Shown here: one piece after another, positions 21,859 through 22,180 of the stretch
How the letters are laid out: every line of letters starts with the position of its first letter
Numbering within the stretch: position 1 is the first letter of the stretch
Source of the DNA: Candidatus Heimdallarchaeota archaeon
Lineage (GTDB): Archaea; Asgardarchaeota; Heimdallarchaeia; Heimdallarchaeales; Heimdallarchaeaceae
DNA length: 22,180 bases
Assembly (NCBI GenBank): GCA_030628305.1
Contig: DAOVRE010000002.1
Coordinates: 1-22,180, forward strand
Reading direction: 5' to 3'
Translations under genes and position numbers: made by a program
The notes under the pieces: generated by a model
The model's database searches: none
What the model was told of the DNA's origin: nothing
The model's input: only the letters and a program-made list of their open reading frames with translations

Positions 21859-22180
21859 TCAGATAACCTCCTGTAAGGTGAATAAAGAGAGAGGGGAGAA
21901 AAAAAGAAGGAAGGGATTTATGCATGAAAAAGTTCCCCTCTCTAGGTGAACAAATGAAGAAAAAAGAGCATAAACTACCTTCTTATAAGATAGAAACGGC
22001 GTTCCAGTAAGTCTATCTTCTGAAAAGGTAGGTAGGTGTTTTTGCTTAAACAAATTACTAGAGAGTAGATCAAATTTAGCTGAAAATACTTTTTCTAATA
22101 ATTTGTTTAAGATACTCTCAGAAGTGTTTCTAATAGCGTTTTCAGTATGCTGTAAAGGGGGTACCCTTCTAATATATTCC
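21859..22180 (-). CDS. C-terminal part of an unidentified protein (5' end off window)
   Basis: The frame is open from the right edge to a TGA at 21861-21859, at least 106 codons. The visible part begins EYIRRVPPLQHTENAIRNTS, continues with a helical ILNKLLEKVFSAKFDLLSS segment, then a less charged end with several phenylalanines (FLLFFSPLSLF). A GGAGG near its end serves the next gene. Codon composition and the coupled neighbour favour a real gene. There are too few features to assign a function; the aromatic C-terminus could be buried or membrane-near. Confidence 0.6.
   Translation of the reverse strand, partial: EYIRRVPPLQHTENAIRNTSESILNKLLEKVFSAKFDLLSSNLFKQKHLPTFSEDRLTGTPFLSYKKVVYALFSSFVHLERGTFSCINPFLLFFSPLSLFTLQEVI
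22045..22111. repeat. 13-base perfect inverted repeat inside the partial gene
   Basis: CTTAAACAAATTA at 22045-22057 is matched by its reverse complement at 22099-22111, with 41 bases between. It lies within coding sequence, so it may be coincidental in AT-rich DNA, or a protein-binding site. Confidence 0.5.

Noticed and set aside
21857..21925. Longer 74-codon form of the 51-aa gene
   Set aside because: The extra part overlaps the partial upstream gene and lacks a Shine-Dalgarno site, while the internal TTG at 21856 has GGAGG at ideal spacing.

Overview
This window reads as archaeal, AT-rich DNA with local GC-richer patches. The evidence for an archaeon is: TATA-like boxes about 25-50 bases ahead of likely transcript starts; poly-T terminators; frequent Shine-Dalgarno sites (GGAGG or GGTGA); many N-glycosylation sequons in large secreted proteins; and type I membrane proteins with one C-terminal helix and a short basic tail. 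Giant sequon-rich surface proteins built from jelly-roll and Ig-like modules are common in Asgard archaea, but the host lineage is inferred, not shown. No tRNA, rRNA, CRISPR array, integrase, transposase, polymerase or recognisable capsid gene is present. The window looks like part of a larger mobile element, provirus or accessory island.

Layout from the left: (1) 1-488, minus strand, the N-terminal part of a membrane-anchored, heptad-tyrosine coiled-coil protein that may lead into a transglutaminase-like domain; it is divergent from (2) a small two-helix membrane protein on the plus strand (683-868). (3) 869-1090 is a terminator region between converging transcripts. (4) 1091-18011 is one long minus-strand cassette, read right to left: two paralogous spike-like membrane proteins (477 and 544 aa), a 772-aa Ig-like repeat protein, a 1,898-aa giant surface protein, a 530-aa four-helix membrane protein with a long cytoplasmic coiled coil, a 153-aa helical protein, a 249-aa single-pass protein, an 874-aa protein with two P-loops, and two tiny basic proteins. 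Spacing is short and many starts and stops overlap. A promoter/leader lies at 18012-18098. (5) 18099-22180 is a second tightly packed minus-strand operon whose promoter lies beyond the right edge: a partial gene, a 51-aa protein, an 87-aa protein, a winged-helix regulator or initiator, a 32-aa ORF, a SAM methyltransferase, a 74-aa helical protein, small membrane proteins, and a 58-aa cysteine-rich protein.

Working model (inference): the large cassette encodes a membrane-spanning surface machine: exposed, glycosylated spikes and fibres outside, a coiled-coil membrane hub, and a cytoplasmic double-P-loop motor. The set of one or two signal-peptide spikes, a four-helix membrane protein, small accessory proteins and an NTPase resembles the structural block of pleomorphic enveloped archaeal viruses (pleolipoviruses). 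The giant secreted protein also recalls the giant-protein mobile elements (aloposons) of Heimdallarchaea. No sequence homology to either could be tested here. Eight supported short genes (under about 60 aa) were found by reading start/stop overlaps, plus one weaker candidate, and the right-edge gene was found to run off the window.
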